A stretch of DNA of 64,000 bases from Pseudomonas maumuensis. GTDB lineage: Bacteria > Pseudomonadota > Gammaproteobacteria > Pseudomonadales > Pseudomonadaceae. A model generated the notes under the pieces. The model ran no database searches and was not told the origin of the DNA. It worked only from the letters and a program-made list of their open reading frames with translations. Both the position numbers and the translations under genes were made by a program. Location: assembly GCF_019139675.1 (NCBI RefSeq), contig NZ_CP077077.1:2108001-2172000 (forward strand), given 5' to 3'. Positions 1-14,451 of this stretch are shown in pieces. Positions within the stretch are counted from its first letter, which is position 1; each line of letters opens with the position of its first letter.

Positions 1-584
1 TTGCCCAGCTGGTCGAAGGTAAGGCTGCCGGCGTCGGCATACAGCAGCGCCATGCCGAACAGCAGGAAGGCGGAGCCGGCGGCCGACAGCACCATGTACT
101 TGATGCCGGCTTCCAGCGAGCGCTTGTTGAAGAACGCATACGCCACCAAGCCGTAGACCGGTACCGACAGCAGCTCCAGGCCGATGAACAGGCCGGCCAG
201 GTGGTTGGCGCTGACCAGCACCAGGCCACCCAGTGCCGACATCAGCAGCAGCAGGTACAGCTCTTCACGGTTGCCCGGGAAGCCTTTGGAGCCTTCGCCG
301 AGATAGGCGTGGGCGAGGGTGACGCAGGCCAGGGTGGCCACCAGGATGATCGCCATGTACAGGCAGGCGAACTTGTCGATGGTCACCAGCGAAGTGACAG
401 CCAGCGGTGCAACCTTGAGTGCCGGCAGGATCGACAGCAGGGCCAGGTTCAGGCCCACGGTGGACAGCAGGAAGGTCTGCGAGTGGTTGCGCTTCCAGGC
501 GATCGCCAGCATCACCACCACCGTGGTGATGGTGGTGATCAGCATCGGCGCCAATGCGATGAAGTGTTGAGTGGTGAATTCCAT
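1..584 (-). CDS. nuoN: NADH-quinone oxidoreductase subunit N (partial)
   Basis: Antiporter-like membrane subunit of respiratory complex I, which couples NADH oxidation and quinone reduction to proton pumping in the inner membrane. Only the first 194 codons are present; the rest lies beyond base 1. The visible part starts MEFTTQHFIALAP and contains several hydrophobic helices, including one that begins LYLLLLMSALGG, as expected for the Mrp-antiporter-like fold shared with NuoL and NuoM. It begins 7 bases after the nuoM stop and is the last gene of the nuoA-N operon, so family and position agree. Confidence 0.95.
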   Translation of the reverse strand, partial: MEFTTQHFIALAPMLITTITTVVVMLAIAWKRNHSQTFLLSTVGLNLALLSILPALKVAPLAVTSLVTIDKFACLYMAIILVATLACVTLAHAYLGEGSKGFPGNREELYLLLLMSALGGLVLVSANHLAGLFIGLELLSVPVYGLVAYAFFNKRSLEAGIKYMVLSAAGSAFLLFGMALLYADAGSLTFDQLG

Positions 585-591
585 AGCGCTC

Positions 592-2124
592 TTACCGGGC
601 CGAAGCGAGTTGAGTGAAAGCGGAACCGAGCCACTGCTGCACACCGCTCATGGTGGCGGCAGAGGTGTCGAGGAACGGCTGCGGATACACGCCCAGCAGG
701 ATCAAGAGGCCAGCCAGGCCCAGCACCATGATCAGCTCGCGACTGTCCATGCCGGCCAGCACGGTATCGCTCTTGCTTGGGCCGAAGTAGGCGCGGTGGA
801 TCATGATCAGCGAGTAGACCGAACCGAACACAAGGCCGGTGGTGGCGATTACGGTGATCCATGGCACATGGGCGAAGCTGCCGATCAGGATCAGGAACTC
901 ACCAACGAAGTTACCGGTGCCTGGCAGGCCCAGCGACGCGGCGGCGAAGAACAGGCTGATGGCCGGCAGGTACGCGATGCGGTGCCACAGGCCACCCATC
1001 TGGCGCATGTCACGGGTGTGCAGGCGCTCGTACAGCTGGCCGGACAGGATGAACAGCGCGGCGGCCGACAGGCCGTGGGCCAGCATCTGGATCACCGCGC
1101 CTTGCAGGGCCTGCTGGCTGCCGGAGTAGATACCGATCAGCACGAAGCCCATGTGCGAGACGCTGGAGAAGGCGATCAGGCGCTTGATGTCGGTTTGCGC
1201 GAAGGCCAGGAAGGCACCGTAGAAGATACCGATCAGGCCGAGGGTCATGGCGATCGGCGCGAACTCGGCCGAGGCGTTCGGGAACAGCGGCAGGGCGAAG
1301 CGCAGCAGGCCGTAGGCCGCGGTCTTCAGCAGGATACCGGCGAGGTCCACGGAACCGGCGGTCGGCGCCTGGGCGTGGGCATCAGGCAGCCAGGAGTGGA
1401 ACGGCACCACCGGCAGCTTCACCGCGAAGGCGATGAAGAAGCCCAGCATCAGGATGTATTCGATGCCAGCCGGCAGCTCGGCCTTGAGCAGGTCGCTGTA
1501 GTTGAAGGTGATCACGCCGGTGCTGTTGTAGTTGACCAGCACCAGGCCGAGGATCGCCACCAGCATGATCAGGCCGCTGGCCTGGGTGAAGATGAAGAAC
1601 TTGGTCGCCGCGTAGATCCGGGTCTTCTTGCCATCGGCCGAGCTGTGACCCCAGAGCGCGATGAGGAAGTACATCGGCACCAGCATCATTTCCCAGAAGA
1701 AGAAGAACAGGAACAGGTCCAGGGCCAGGAACACACCGACCACGCCGCCGAGGATCCACATCAGGTTGAGGTGGAAGAAGCCGACGTGGCGCTGGATCTC
1801 TTTCCACGAGCACAGCACCGACAGCACGCCGAGCAGGCCGGTAAGCAGGATCATCAGCAGCGACAGGCCATCGAGGGCCAGGTGGATGCTGATGCCGAAG
1901 CGCTTGATCCACTCGACCTTGTATTCGAGGGCCCAGGCCGGTTCGGCGCCCGGCGCCGGAGCCAGGGTGTAGTTGCCGTTCGCCCACAGCCACAGGCCGA
2001 TGCCGAGCAGCAGGGACATGGTCAGCAGCGCGATCCAGCGCGGCAGGGTGGAGCCGAAGCGCTCACCCAGCCAGCACAGGAAGCCGCCGATGAAGGGGAT
2101 CAGGATCAGCCAAGGCAAAATCAT
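592..2124 (-). CDS. nuoM: NADH-quinone oxidoreductase subunit M
   Basis: Proton-pumping antiporter-like subunit of complex I, 510 aa, the usual length. It is almost entirely transmembrane helices. The conserved antiporter core is visible: a glutamate in [19 protein letters not shown] (helix 5 region) and lysine-containing helices around [22 protein letters not shown], the typical signature of the NuoL/M/N family. It lies 40 bases after nuoL and directly before nuoN, in the standard nuo gene order. Nothing in the sequence suggests loss of function. Confidence 0.97.
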   Translation of the reverse strand: MILPWLILIPFIGGFLCWLGERFGSTLPRWIALLTMSLLLGIGLWLWANGNYTLAPAPGAEPAWALEYKVEWIKRFGISIHLALDGLSLLMILLTGLLGVLSVLCSWKEIQRHVGFFHLNLMWILGGVVGVFLALDLFLFFFFWEMMLVPMYFLIALWGHSSADGKKTRIYAATKFFIFTQASGLIMLVAILGLVLVNYNSTGVITFNYSDLLKAELPAGIEYILMLGFFIAFAVKLPVVPFHSWLPDAHAQAPTAGSVDLAGILLKTAAYGLLRFALPLFPNASAEFAPIAMTLGLIGIFYGAFLAFAQTDIKRLIAFSSVSHMGFVLIGIYSGSQQALQGAVIQMLAHGLSAAALFILSGQLYERLHTRDMRQMGGLWHRIAYLPAISLFFAAASLGLPGTGNFVGEFLILIGSFAHVPWITVIATTGLVFGSVYSLIMIHRAYFGPSKSDTVLAGMDSRELIMVLGLAGLLILLGVYPQPFLDTSAATMSGVQQWLGSAFTQLASAR

Positions 2125-2164
2125 GACGGGTTGGTTTCCTTTGGCAAAGTCGCAAGATTCATGG

Positions 2165-4014
<1,850 letters not shown>

Positions 4015-4018
<4 letters not shown>

Positions 4019-4323
4019 CCGCGCATCTCACTGGCAGCATCGATGTCGAGAGTGTGGAAGCGGCGATACAGCTGCAGCAGGATCGCCAGGCCAATGCTGG
4101 CCTCGGCGGCTGCCAGGCTGATCACCAGAATGAACATCACCTGGCCGTCGGGCTGGACCCAACGGGCACCGGCGACGATGAACGCCAGGGCAGCGGCGTT
4201 CATCATGACTTCCAGGCTCATGAGCACGAAGAGAATGTTGCGGCGGACCATCAGGCCAACCAGACCTAAGCAGAACAGGATGCCGGCGACCGCCAGACCA
4301 TGCTCGAGAGGGATAGCACCCAT
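4015..4323 (-). CDS. nuoK: NADH-quinone oxidoreductase subunit K
   Basis: Small membrane subunit of complex I, 102 aa with three transmembrane helices. It is the MrpC-like subunit that carries conserved membrane glutamates, here in [15 protein letters not shown] and in [18 protein letters not shown]. The length matches the family exactly. The gene begins 3 bases after nuoJ ends and its stop overlaps the nuoL start, so J, K and L are read as a tight block. Confidence 0.96.
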
Positions 4324-4326
4324 GAT

Positions 4327-4827
4327 TTACTCCTTCGCCTCGTTGCGGCCCAGGTGGAAGGCGGTGACGGCTGCCGCGAGCAGCAGCATCGAGGCCAGTT
4401 CGACCACCAGCAGGTAAGGGCCGAACAGGCTGATGCCGACCTCTTTGGCGCTGACGGTGGTACCGCTGATGGCAGCGCCCGACGGGGTGACGAACAGCAC
4501 GTAGAGCAGCTCCAGCAGCAGCAGGGCGGCGAGGATCACCGGCCCGGCCCAGATGCCGGGCTTGAGCCAGCCGCGCTCCTGGGCGACCGAGGCCGGCCCG
4601 AGGTTGAGCATCATCACCACGAAGACGAACAGCACCATGATGGCGCCGGCGTAGGCGATCACTTCCAGGGCACCGGCGAAGGGCGCACCGAGGGAGAAGA
4701 AGATCATCGCCACGGAAATCAGCGAGATGATCAGGTAGAGCAGGGCATGCACCGGGTTGGTGCCGGTCACCACGCGCAGCGTGGAGACAACGGCGACACC
4801 GGATGCGAAGTAGAAAGCGAATTCCAT
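4327..4827 (-). CDS. nuoJ: NADH-quinone oxidoreductase subunit J
   Basis: Five-helix membrane subunit of complex I, 166 aa, which contributes the flexible helix (pi-bulge region) near the quinone-to-membrane coupling path. The conserved stretch [23 protein letters not shown] is present at about residues 54-76. It sits 10 bases after the nuoI stop and 3 bases before nuoK. Length and order are standard for gammaproteobacterial nuo operons. Confidence 0.96.
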   Translation of the reverse strand: MEFAFYFASGVAVVSTLRVVTGTNPVHALLYLIISLISVAMIFFSLGAPFAGALEVIAYAGAIMVLFVFVVMMLNLGPASVAQERGWLKPGIWAGPVILAALLLLELLYVLFVTPSGAAISGTTVSAKEVGISLFGPYLLVVELASMLLLAAAVTAFHLGRNEAKE

Positions 4828-4837
4828 CTTTCTGTCC

Positions 4838-5386
4838 TTATGGGAGCAAGCTCTTCACGTTGATCGGCTCGGCTTCGTTCTGTGCAGAGCCCTTCGGCTT
4901 GCCAGCGATCGCCATACCCGCAACACGGTAGAAGTTGTAGTCAGGGTTCTTGCCGGGGCCGGAGATCAGCAGATCTTCTTTCTCGTACACCAGGTCCTGA
5001 CGCTTGAACTCGGCCATTTCGAAATCCGGAGTCAGCTGGATCGCGGTGGTCGGGCACGCTTCTTCACACAGGCCGCAGAAGATGCAACGCGAGAAGTTGA
5101 TGCGGAAGAACTCGGGGTACCAACGGCCGTCCTCGGTCTCGGCCTTCTGCAGCGAGATGCAGCCGACCGGGCAGGCCACCGCGCAGAGGTTGCACGCCAC
5201 GCAGCGCTCCTCGCCGTCGGGGTCGCGGGTGAGGACGATGCGGCCACGGTAGCGCGGCGGCAGGTACACGGGTTCTTCGGGGTACTGCAGGGTGTCGCGC
5301 TTGCGGAACCCGTGGGAGAACACCATTGCCAGGCTGCGCAGCTGGGTGCCGGTGCCCTTAACGATGTCGCCGATATACTTGAACAT
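4838..5386 (-). CDS. nuoI: NADH-quinone oxidoreductase subunit I (2x[4Fe-4S])
   Basis: Peripheral-arm subunit of complex I that carries the tetranuclear clusters N6a and N6b, passing electrons towards NuoB. The 182-aa protein has two classical ferredoxin motifs: Cys62, Cys65, Cys68, Cys72 and Cys101, Cys104, Cys107, Cys111, each CxxCxxCxxxCP. The N-terminal ~40 residues form the amphipathic anchoring segment. It follows nuoH by 11 bases and precedes nuoJ by 10. All cluster ligands are intact. Confidence 0.97.
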   Translation of the reverse strand: MFKYIGDIVKGTGTQLRSLAMVFSHGFRKRDTLQYPEEPVYLPPRYRGRIVLTRDPDGEERCVACNLCAVACPVGCISLQKAETEDGRWYPEFFRINFSRCIFCGLCEEACPTTAIQLTPDFEMAEFKRQDLVYEKEDLLISGPGKNPDYNFYRVAGMAIAGKPKGSAQNEAEPINVKSLLP

Positions 5387-5397
5387 GGGTCAAATCC

Positions 5398-6405
5398 TCA
5401 CTGGGCCGCGACGGCTGGCGTGTTGTAGAGCACGATCGCAGCGGTCACCAGCAAATTGATCAGGGTCAGCGGCAGGCAGAACTTCCAGCTGAAGTCCATC
5501 ACTTGGTCATAGCGTGGGCGCGGGATCGAGGCGCGCAGCAGGATGAACAGCATGATGAAGAACGCGGTCTTCAGGGCGAACCAGAAGAACGGCAGCTGCG
5601 GCAGCAGGTCGAACGGACCGTGCCAGCCACCGAAGAACAGGGTCACCAGCAGCGCCGAGATGAGGATGATGCCGATGTATTCACCGACGAAGAACATGCC
5701 CCATTTCATGCCGGCGTATTCGATGTGGTAGCCGTCGGCCAGTTCCTGTTCCGCTTCCGGCTGGTCGAACGGGTGACGGTGGGTCACGGCGACGCCAGCG
5801 ATGAAGAAGGTGCAGAAGCCGAAGAACTGCGGAATGATGAACCACAGGTTCTGGGCCTGGTAGTCAACGATGTCGCGCATGTTGAACGAACCCACCTGCA
5901 CCACCACGCCCATCAGCGCCAGGCCCAGGAACACTTCGTACGACACGGTCTGCGCCGAAGCGCGCAGGCTGCCGAGCAGGGCGTACTTGTTGTTCGACGA
6001 CCAGCCGGCGAACAGCACGGCGTAGACCGACAGGCCGGCCATGGCGAAGAAGAACAGCAGGCCGATGTTCAGGTCGGCCACGCCCCAGCCCGGGGTGATC
6101 GGGATGATCGAGAAGCCGATCAGCAGGGCGCTCATGGCCACGACCGGTGCCAGGGTGAAGATCATCTTGTCGACGAAGGGCGGGTTCCAGTCTTCCTTGA
6201 AGAACATCTTCAGCATGTCGGCGGCGATCTGGAACATGCCGAACGGGCCGACACGGTTCGGACCGTAGCGGTCCTGCCACCAGCCCAGCAGGCGACGCTC
6301 GACGAAGCTGAGCAGCGCGCCGCAGACCACCACGGCCAGCAGCACCACGATGGCCTTGACGACCTGAATGATCACGTCGATCACTTCGGGGGTGAACCAG
6401 CTCAT
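5398..6405 (-). CDS. nuoH: NADH-quinone oxidoreductase subunit H
   Basis: Membrane subunit that forms much of the quinone-binding cavity at the junction of the two arms of complex I, 335 aa with about eight helices. Visible signatures include [19 protein letters not shown] near residue 45 and the acidic stretch [21 protein letters not shown] near residues 212-232, both hallmarks of the family. The start ATG overlaps the nuoG stop by 4 bases. Standard length and position. Confidence 0.97.
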   Translation of the reverse strand: MSWFTPEVIDVIIQVVKAIVVLLAVVVCGALLSFVERRLLGWWQDRYGPNRVGPFGMFQIAADMLKMFFKEDWNPPFVDKMIFTLAPVVAMSALLIGFSIIPITPGWGVADLNIGLLFFFAMAGLSVYAVLFAGWSSNNKYALLGSLRASAQTVSYEVFLGLALMGVVVQVGSFNMRDIVDYQAQNLWFIIPQFFGFCTFFIAGVAVTHRHPFDQPEAEQELADGYHIEYAGMKWGMFFVGEYIGIILISALLVTLFFGGWHGPFDLLPQLPFFWFALKTAFFIMLFILLRASIPRPRYDQVMDFSWKFCLPLTLINLLVTAAIVLYNTPAVAAQ

Positions 6406-9116
6406 TGTGCTGCCTCCTGCAGGCCTTCGACGGCTGCACCGAAGATGGCGGGCGGAATGCCGGCCAGGCCTTTGGGCAACGCAACCAGGCCAGCGCCCAG
6501 CTCTTCATTGATACGCAGCGGCAGGCGCAGCGACACGCCGGCCACGTTCAGGCTCAGCATCGCGCCGTCGTTGACGCCCAGGCGGTCGGCTTCGGACTTG
6601 GCCAGGCCGACGTAGGCGGCCGGAATGCGCTCCTGCACCGGGGCGGCGCGGGAGGAGGACTCTTCGCTGCCGAACAGGTGGAAGAACGGTACCGCGGTCC
6701 AGGTGCCGCGAGCCGGGTTGAACGCGCCGGGGATGGCGCTGAACCAGTTCAGGCGGTCACCTTGCGATTCGATCAGGCGTACGCCCGGGTCACCGGCACG
6801 CAGGTGGCCACCGACCTCGTCCTGGAACTTGTTCCAGGCTTGCGGCGAGTTCCAGCCCGGCGACCAGGCGAACGGCACCTGCTGACGCGGTTCGGCCGAG
6901 CCCGAGTAGCCTTCCATGGAGAAGGCGAACGCGGTGTCCTTGTCCTGCGGGGTACGCGGCTCATGCACGCTGATGTTGGCGCGCATGGCGGTACGGCCGG
7001 AGTAGCGCAGCGGCTCGCGGGCCAGTTTCATGCCCTTGATGCGGAACGCGGCGCTTGGCGCTGCGTTGACGATGCCGGCCAGTTGCGGGGCGGCTTCGGC
7101 GCAGGCGCTGGTGACGTGGTCCAGCTGGGTCCAGTCCACCGGCTTGTTGAGCAGGGTCGCACGCAGGGCGTGCATCCAGCGCCAGCCTTCGTGGATCTGG
7201 ATGCTGCTGTCCAGGTATTGCGGGTCGAACACCTGGAAGAAGCGCTGGGCACGGCCTTCCTGGCTGACCAGGGTGCCGTCGCCTTCGGCGAACGAGGCGG
7301 CCGGCAGCACCAGGTGGGCGCGGTCGACAGTCGGGGTTTTCGAGTGGTCGGCGACGATCACCACCTTGGCCGCGGCCAGGGCCGCATCGACCTTGGCGGC
7401 CGGTACTCGGGCGTACAGGTCGTTTTCCAGCACGACGATGGCGTCGGCCTTGCCACTGATCACCGCGTCCAGCGCAGCGTCGATGGACTCACCGCCCATC
7501 ATCGCCATGCCGAGGCTGTTGGCCTCAGGCACGACCAGGCTCAGCGAACCGTTCTTCTCGCGCAGCTTGAGGGCCTTGGCGATGTTGGCGGCGGCTTCGA
7601 TCAGCGCAGGATCGGCCAGCGAGGTACCGGCGACGACCAGTGGGCGCTGGGCAGCGACCAGGGCGTCGGCGATGCGCTGGGCCAGGGCCTTGGCTTCAGT
7701 GTCCAGACCTTCGACGGCAGGGGCGCTCGGGTCGATGGCGTGGGCCACGGCGAAACCGATGCGGGCGAGGTCGGCGGGAGCGGCGTGTACACACTCTTCG
7801 GCCACGTCATCCAGCTTGGTTTCAGCCAGCGAAGCGATGAACAACGGGTACAGCGCGTGCTGGCCGATGTTCTTCACCGCGGCGTCCAGCCAAGGCTGCA
7901 CGCGCATGGCGTCGGCCATGGCCTCGGCCTTGCCCTTGGTGGCCTGGCGCACGGCCAGGGCGACACGGGCGGCGGTCTGGGTCAGGTCTTCGCCGAGCAC
8001 GAACACGGCGTCGTGGTCTTCGATGTCGCGCAGGGTCGGCACCGGCAGCGGGCTGTGGTTCAGCACGTTCAGCGCCAGGCGCACGCGGGCCAGTTCGCCT
8101 GCTTCCATGCCGGAGTAGAAGTACTCGGCACCGACCAGCTCACGCAGGCCGTAGTTGCTCTCGAGGCTGGCGCGCGGCGAGCCGATACCGACGATGGTGC
8201 GACCGCGCAGCAGGTCGGCGGCCTTGTCCAGGGCGGCGTCGAGGGACAGCTTGGTGCCATCGGCCAGGTGTGGCTGGCGCGGACGATCCTTGCGGTTGAC
8301 GTAGCCATAGCCGAAGCGGCCACGGTCGCACAGGAAGTACTGGTTCACCGAGCCGTTGAAGCGGTTCTCGATGCGGCGCAGTTCGCCGTAGCGCTCACCC
8401 GGGCTGATGTTGCAACCGCTGGAGCAGCCATGGCAGATGCTTGGGGCGAACTGCATGTCCCACTTGCGGTTGTAGCGCTCGGAGTGGGTCTTGTCGGTGA
8501 ATACACCGGTCGGGCAGACCTCGGTGAGGTTGCCGGAGAACTCGCTTTCCAGCACGCCGTCTTCGACGCGACCGAAGTACACGTTGTCGTGGGCGCCGTA
8601 TACGCCCAGGTCGGTGCCGCCGGCGTAGTCCTTGTAGTAGCGCACGCAGCGGTAGCAGGCGATGCAGCGGTTCATCTCATGGGCGATGAACGGGCCGAGG
8701 TCCTGATTCTGGTGGGTACGCTTGGTGAAACGGTAGCGGCGCTCGTTGTGGCCGGTCATTACCGTCATGTCCTGCAGGTGGCAGTGACCGCCTTCCTCGC
8801 ACACCGGGCAGTCGTGCGGGTGGTTGGTCATCAGCCATTCGACGACGCTGGCGCGGAACGCCTTGGACTCTTCGTCTTCGATGGAGATCCAGGTGCCGTC
8901 GGAGGCAGGGGTCATGCAGGACATGACGATACGACCACGGGTGTCGTTCTCGTCGGTGTACTGCTTGACCGCACACTGCCGACAGGCACCGACGCTACCG
9001 AGCGCCGGGTGCCAGCAGAAATAGGGGATATCGAGGCCGAGTGACAGACACGCCTGTAACAGGTTGTCCGCACCGTTGACTTCGAGCGCTTTGCCGTCTA
9101 CGTGGATAGTGGCCAT
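6402..9116 (-). CDS. nuoG: NADH-quinone oxidoreductase subunit G
   Basis: Large peripheral subunit (904 aa) carrying several electron-transfer clusters. The N-terminal [2Fe-2S] ferredoxin domain shows Cys34, Cys45, Cys48 and Cys67. The His-ligated [4Fe-4S] site follows as His99-x3-Cys103-x2-Cys106-x5-Cys112. The next cysteine group begins at NRCIACYRC and ends at CPTGVFT, followed by a molybdopterin-oxidoreductase-like domain that opens with CHGCSSGCN; those cysteines suggest the additional N7 cluster. The C-terminal half is the catalytically silent molybdopterin fold. A 132-base spacer with stem-loops separates it from nuoF, unusual inside this otherwise tight operon. Confidence 0.97.
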   Translation of the reverse strand: MATIHVDGKALEVNGADNLLQACLSLGLDIPYFCWHPALGSVGACRQCAVKQYTDENDTRGRIVMSCMTPASDGTWISIEDEESKAFRASVVEWLMTNHPHDCPVCEEGGHCHLQDMTVMTGHNERRYRFTKRTHQNQDLGPFIAHEMNRCIACYRCVRYYKDYAGGTDLGVYGAHDNVYFGRVEDGVLESEFSGNLTEVCPTGVFTDKTHSERYNRKWDMQFAPSICHGCSSGCNISPGERYGELRRIENRFNGSVNQYFLCDRGRFGYGYVNRKDRPRQPHLADGTKLSLDAALDKAADLLRGRTIVGIGSPRASLESNYGLRELVGAEYFYSGMEAGELARVRLALNVLNHSPLPVPTLRDIEDHDAVFVLGEDLTQTAARVALAVRQATKGKAEAMADAMRVQPWLDAAVKNIGQHALYPLFIASLAETKLDDVAEECVHAAPADLARIGFAVAHAIDPSAPAVEGLDTEAKALAQRIADALVAAQRPLVVAGTSLADPALIEAAANIAKALKLREKNGSLSLVVPEANSLGMAMMGGESIDAALDAVISGKADAIVVLENDLYARVPAAKVDAALAAAKVVIVADHSKTPTVDRAHLVLPAASFAEGDGTLVSQEGRAQRFFQVFDPQYLDSSIQIHEGWRWMHALRATLLNKPVDWTQLDHVTSACAEAAPQLAGIVNAAPSAAFRIKGMKLAREPLRYSGRTAMRANISVHEPRTPQDKDTAFAFSMEGYSGSAEPRQQVPFAWSPGWNSPQAWNKFQDEVGGHLRAGDPGVRLIESQGDRLNWFSAIPGAFNPARGTWTAVPFFHLFGSEESSSRAAPVQERIPAAYVGLAKSEADRLGVNDGAMLSLNVAGVSLRLPLRINEELGAGLVALPKGLAGIPPAIFGAAVEGLQEAAQ

Positions 9117-9133
9117 TGTTCAAAGTTCTTCGT

Positions 9134-9237
9134 TGGCCCGCGTGAGCGGGCGTGGCTAATGGAAATCTGTAAGCCTGTGGCACGCCACGCTTCATGCGGG
9201 CCGGCCTGCAGGCTGGCGGGTGGCACGGACCACCCGC
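9134..9237. other. Stem-loop-rich nuoF-nuoG intercistronic spacer
   Basis: The only sizeable gap in the 3' half of the nuo operon. It contains at least three inverted repeats: GCCCG/CGGGC at 9136-9151, an imperfect GC-rich palindrome at 9200-9217, and an 8-bp stem GCGGGTGG/CCACCCGC at 9216-9237 with a 6-base loop. Read on the plus strand, the last stem is followed by GTTCTATCTTTTT, which resembles an intrinsic terminator against antisense transcription. For the nuo transcript these structures could act in mRNA processing or stabilisation; the role is inferred. Confidence 0.5.
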
Positions 9238-9248
9238 GTTCTATCTTT

Positions 9249-10613
9249 TTATGCGCCGACCACAATCGGCTTCGCCAGGTTCGGGCGCAGAGTGTCGGTA
9301 GCAGTTGCTGGCGCGACACCGGCCTCGAACTCCGAGCGGAAATACTTGATGGCACTGCCCAATGGCTCGACGGCACCCGGTGCGTGAGCACAGAAGGTAC
9401 GGCCTGGGCCGAGGAAGTTGACCAGACCCAGCAGGGTCTCGATGTCTTCGGCGCGGCCCTGGCCTTTCTCCAGGGCGCGGAGCATCTTCACGCTCCATGG
9501 CAGGCCGTCGCGGCACGGGGTACACCAGCCGCACGACTCGCGGGCGAAGAACTCTTCCATGTTGCGCAGCAGCGACACCATGTTGACGCTGTCGTCCACC
9601 GCCATGGCCAGGCCGGTACCCATACGGGTGCCGACCTTGGCGATGCCACCGGCATACATCTGCGCATCGAGGTGCTCGGGCAGCAGGAAACCGGTACCGG
9701 CGCCGCCTGGCTGCCAGCACTTGAGCTTGAAGCCGTCGCGCATGCCGCCGGCGTAGTCTTCGAACAGCTCGCGGGCGGTGACGCCGAACGGCAGCTCCCA
9801 CAGACCCGGGTTCTTCACCTTGCCGGAGAAGCCCATCAGCTTGGTGCCGTGGTCTTCACTGCCTTCGCGGGCCAGCGACTTGTACCAGTCGTTGCCGTTG
9901 GCGACGATGGCCGGCACGTTGCACAGGGTCTCGACGTTGTTCACGCACGTCGGCTTGCCCCATACGCCAACGGCGGCAGGGAAGGGCGGCTTGGAGCGCG
10001 GGTTGGCGCGGCGGCCTTCGAGCGAGTTGATCAGCGCGGTTTCTTCACCGCAGATGTAGCGCCCGGCACCGGTGTGTACGAACAGTTCGAAGTCGAAACC
10101 GGAACCTAGGATGTTCTTGCCCAGCAGGCCGGCGGCCTTGGCTTCGTCGATGGCACGGTTGAGGTTCTTCGCCGCAGTGGTGTATTCGCCACGCAGGAAG
10201 ATGTAGCCACGGTAGGCCTTCAGGGCGCGGGCGCTGATCAGCATGCCCTCGACCAGCAGATGGGGCTGTTGCTCCATCAGCATGCGGTCCTTCCAGGTGT
10301 TGGGCTCCATTTCGTCCGCGTTGCACAGCAGGTAGCGGATGTTCATGGATTCGTCTTTGGGCATCAGGCCCCACTTCACGCCAGTGGGGAAGCCTGCGCC
10401 GCCACGGCCTTTGAGGCCGGAGTCCTTGACGCTCTGCACGATGTCGTCGGCGGACATGTCGGCCAGTGCCTTGCGGGCAGCGGCGTAGCCGTTCTTCGAT
10501 TCGTACTCGGTCAGCCAGACCGGCTCGCCGTCGTCGCGCAGGCGCCAGGTCAGCGGGTGGGTTTCGGCGGTGCGCGCAATGCGGTTGGCCGGGCCGAAGG
10601 AAGTGATGGTCAT
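9249..10613 (-). CDS. nuoF: NADH-quinone oxidoreductase subunit F (NADH/FMN site)
   Basis: The NADH-oxidising subunit of complex I, 454 aa, binding FMN and the [4Fe-4S] cluster N3. The glycine-rich nucleotide/FMN loop [10 protein letters not shown] lies at residues 69-78, and the cluster ligands are Cys361, Cys364, Cys367 and Cys408 in [12 protein letters not shown] and RTFCAH. The start ATG overlaps the nuoE stop by 4 bases, matching the stoichiometric NuoE-NuoF module. Intact and of normal length. Confidence 0.97.
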   Translation of the reverse strand: MTITSFGPANRIARTAETHPLTWRLRDDGEPVWLTEYESKNGYAAARKALADMSADDIVQSVKDSGLKGRGGAGFPTGVKWGLMPKDESMNIRYLLCNADEMEPNTWKDRMLMEQQPHLLVEGMLISARALKAYRGYIFLRGEYTTAAKNLNRAIDEAKAAGLLGKNILGSGFDFELFVHTGAGRYICGEETALINSLEGRRANPRSKPPFPAAVGVWGKPTCVNNVETLCNVPAIVANGNDWYKSLAREGSEDHGTKLMGFSGKVKNPGLWELPFGVTARELFEDYAGGMRDGFKLKCWQPGGAGTGFLLPEHLDAQMYAGGIAKVGTRMGTGLAMAVDDSVNMVSLLRNMEEFFARESCGWCTPCRDGLPWSVKMLRALEKGQGRAEDIETLLGLVNFLGPGRTFCAHAPGAVEPLGSAIKYFRSEFEAGVAPATATDTLRPNLAKPIVVGA

Positions 10614-11107
10614 ACGTAACCCTCCAGCAGCTTGGAGACGCCGGCAGGTTGCACGTCGCCAAAGGTGTCGTCGTCGATCATCAGCGCCGGGGCCTTGTCG
10701 CAGTTACCCAGGCAGCACACCGGCAGCAGGGTGAAGCGGCCATCGGCGGTGGTCTGGCCGAGGCCGATGCCCAGCTCGCTCTGGATCTGGCTGACCACCG
10801 ACTCGTGGCCGCCGATGTAGCAGACCATGCTGTCGCACACACGGATGATGTGGCGGCCAACCGGCTGGCGGAAGATCTGGCTGTAGAAGGTGGCCACGCC
10901 CTCGACGTCGCTGGCGGGGATGCCCAGCACTTCGCCGATGGCGTAGATGGCGCCGTCCGGCACCCAGCCGCGCTCTTTCTGCACGATCTTCAGGGCTTCG
11001 ATGGACGCCGCGCGCGGGTCTTCGTAGTGGTGCATCTCGTGCTCGATGGCCGAGCGCTCGGTTTCGCTCAGGGCGAAACGGTCGGTTTGGATAAGCGTGC
11101 TGTTCAT
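10610..11107 (-). CDS. nuoE: NADH-quinone oxidoreductase subunit E ([2Fe-2S])
   Basis: Thioredoxin-fold subunit of the NADH-dehydrogenase module, 165 aa, carrying the off-pathway [2Fe-2S] cluster N1a. The ligand cysteines are visible at Cys91 and Cys96 (CDSMVC) and at Cys132 and Cys136 (CCLGNC). It begins 2 bases after nuoCD ends and overlaps nuoF by 4 bases. No anomalies. Confidence 0.97.
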   Translation of the reverse strand: MNSTLIQTDRFALSETERSAIEHEMHHYEDPRAASIEALKIVQKERGWVPDGAIYAIGEVLGIPASDVEGVATFYSQIFRQPVGRHIIRVCDSMVCYIGGHESVVSQIQSELGIGLGQTTADGRFTLLPVCCLGNCDKAPALMIDDDTFGDVQPAGVSKLLEGYV

Positions 11108-11109
11108 GC

Positions 11110-12909
<1,800 letters not shown>

Positions 12910-12969
12910 TCAACGTTAAGAATGAAGCCAGGCCGCCGGCTCCTGGGGAGCGGGCGGCAGGTCGCTGGA

Positions 12970-13647
12970 TCAGACTTCGTCGGGGCTGCGCAGGTTGGTT
13001 ACCGCGATACGCTGTTCGCGACGCAGATCTTTCTGGGCAGGCATCTCGGCACGGTAGATGCCTTGATCGCCGACAACCCAGGAAAGCGGGCGTCGCTCCT
13101 GGCCGATCGACTCCTGCAGCAACATCAAGCCTTGCAGGAACGCTTCGGGGCGCGGCGGGCAGCCAGGCACGTACACGTCCACGGGGAGGAACTTGTCGAC
13201 CCCCTGAACGACCGAGTAGATGTCGTACATGCCGCCGGAGTTGGCGCACGAGCCCATGGAGATGACCCACTTGGGTTCGAGCATCTGCTCGTACAGGCGC
13301 TGGATGATCGGCGCCATCTTCACGAAGCAGGTGCCGGCGATGACCATGAAGTCGGCCTGGCGCGGCGATGCCCGGATGACTTCGGCGCCGAAGCGCGCGA
13401 TGTCGTGGGGCGCCGTGAAGGCCGTGGTCATTTCCACGTAGCAGCAGGACAGGCCGAAGTTGTACGGCCAGAGGGAGTTCTTGCGACCCCAGTTGACCGC
13501 GCCACGCAGCACATCCTCGAGTTTCCCCATGTAGATGTTCTTGTGGACCTGGTCTTCCAGCAGTTGATCGGTGACGGTTTCCCGTTCACCGACCGGATAC
13601 TGCTCGTTGGGTGCGTCCGGATCGATTCTGGTGAGATTGTATTGCAT
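12970..13647 (-). CDS. nuoB: NADH-quinone oxidoreductase subunit B (cluster N2)
   Basis: Subunit carrying the terminal cluster N2, which reduces quinone. The 225-aa protein shows the tandem cysteines Cys68-Cys69 (LSCCYVEM), Cys134 (GSCANSGG) and Cys163 (PGCPPRPE), the four expected ligands. It lies 9 bases after nuoA. The acidic N-terminal extension of about 40 residues and the C-terminal extension are typical for Pseudomonas. Confidence 0.97.
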   Translation of the reverse strand: MQYNLTRIDPDAPNEQYPVGERETVTDQLLEDQVHKNIYMGKLEDVLRGAVNWGRKNSLWPYNFGLSCCYVEMTTAFTAPHDIARFGAEVIRASPRQADFMVIAGTCFVKMAPIIQRLYEQMLEPKWVISMGSCANSGGMYDIYSVVQGVDKFLPVDVYVPGCPPRPEAFLQGLMLLQESIGQERRPLSWVVGDQGIYRAEMPAQKDLRREQRIAVTNLRSPDEV

Positions 13648-13656
13648 GCCAAAGCC

Positions 13657-14070
13657 TCATTGTTTCAGCTTCGCTTGCCGCTTGCGGCGACCTTCGGGAG
13701 CCCAATCGAGCGCCCCGACGCGCCATAGGTAGACAAGACCTGCCAACAGAATTGCTATGAAAATGAGAGCTTCGACGAATCCGGTCCAGCCGCTTTCGCG
13801 GACGGACACAGACCATGCATACAGGAAGAGGGCTTCGATATCGAAGATCACGAAGAGCATCGCGACCAGATAGAATTTGGCGGACAGGCGCAGGCGGGCG
13901 CTGCCGACGGGCAGCATGCCGGATTCGAAGGGTTCGTTCTTGGCGCGACCCCAGGCCTTGCTACCGAGCAGGCTGGACAGGCCGAGCATGAAGGCACACA
14001 GGCCGACGACACCCAGGAGGAAGATGGCAAAGCCCCAGTTGTGGGCGATGAGTCCTGCCGAATCGGACAT
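13657..14070 (-). CDS. nuoA: NADH-quinone oxidoreductase subunit A
   Basis: Three-helix membrane subunit at the quinone entry region of complex I, first gene of the operon. The start chosen is ATG at 14070 (protein [14 protein letters not shown]..., 137 aa), preceded by an AAGGA ribosome site about 8 bases upstream. The reading frame stays open to 14172, but the extra residues look unlike the family. The conserved acidic motif [20 protein letters not shown] is present. The C-terminus is basic, as in relatives. Confidence 0.95.
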   Translation of the reverse strand: MSDSAGLIAHNWGFAIFLLGVVGLCAFMLGLSSLLGSKAWGRAKNEPFESGMLPVGSARLRLSAKFYLVAMLFVIFDIEALFLYAWSVSVRESGWTGFVEALIFIAILLAGLVYLWRVGALDWAPEGRRKRQAKLKQ

Positions 14071-14180
14071 GCTAGAAATCCTTATACAGAGACCCAGCTC
14101 TGCAGTCTGAAATAAAGTAGAGCGGCGACGTGGTGTCGCAGACGCAGTGACCAAATGTCGCAGCTGAATCAATCGCGCTG

Positions 14181-14209
14181 ATTTTATGGGTAAACCCAGT
14201 GCAAGTAAA
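14181..14209 (-). promoter_or_regulatory. Candidate sigma-70 promoter for the nuo operon
   Basis: On the minus strand, TTTACT at 14209-14204 and TAAAAT at 14186-14181 are separated by exactly 17 bases, matching four of six and five of six consensus positions. Transcription would begin near 14174, leaving a leader of about 100 bases before nuoA. This was found by eye in an AT-rich stretch, so chance matches are possible. Confidence 0.4.
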
Positions 14210-14346
14210 ATTTCCGTTGCAAATTTATTCGTAGGTTTAAGAACAAAAATCTTTCGTAACTGGCTGAAAGCCTTGAATTTCGGGCATTGCGCGCGGATTT
14301 GTTAATTATGTTTCTTACCCGGCGTAATGACTGGCTAGTTGCGTAA

Positions 14347-14361
14347 TGATAATTAATATCA
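14347..14361. promoter_or_regulatory. Fur-box-like site upstream of nuo
   Basis: The sequence TGATAATTAATATCA matches the 7-1-7 Fur consensus TGATAAT-N-ATTATCA at 13 of 14 defined positions and sits inside a larger inverted repeat with arms AATGATA/TATCATT. It lies about 140 bases upstream of the candidate nuo -35 element. Complex I is a major iron consumer, so Fur control is plausible but inferred. Confidence 0.45.
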
Positions 14362-14451
14362 TTTAACCTGAGCTGTACTGTTTTAGCTGTTCTGGGTCTT
14401 GCAAAGTTCATCTGCCGATTTGCCCACTTGCAAATGCGAAAAACTCTCGTT

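Larger units (their letters stand above)
14071..14451. other. nuo upstream intergenic region
   Basis: About 380 bases without a convincing gene between nuoA and the YhhN-family gene, and markedly AT-richer than its surroundings. It holds the candidate nuo promoter (14181-14209) and a Fur-box-like palindrome (14347-14361). A 75-codon open frame on the minus strand (14184-14411) has an atypical composition, lacks a ribosome site, and is judged non-coding. Confidence 0.6.

Noticed and set aside
14184..14411. 75-codon minus-strand open frame upstream of nuoA
   Set aside because: No ribosome site, unusual composition, and it covers the likely promoter and Fur-like site.
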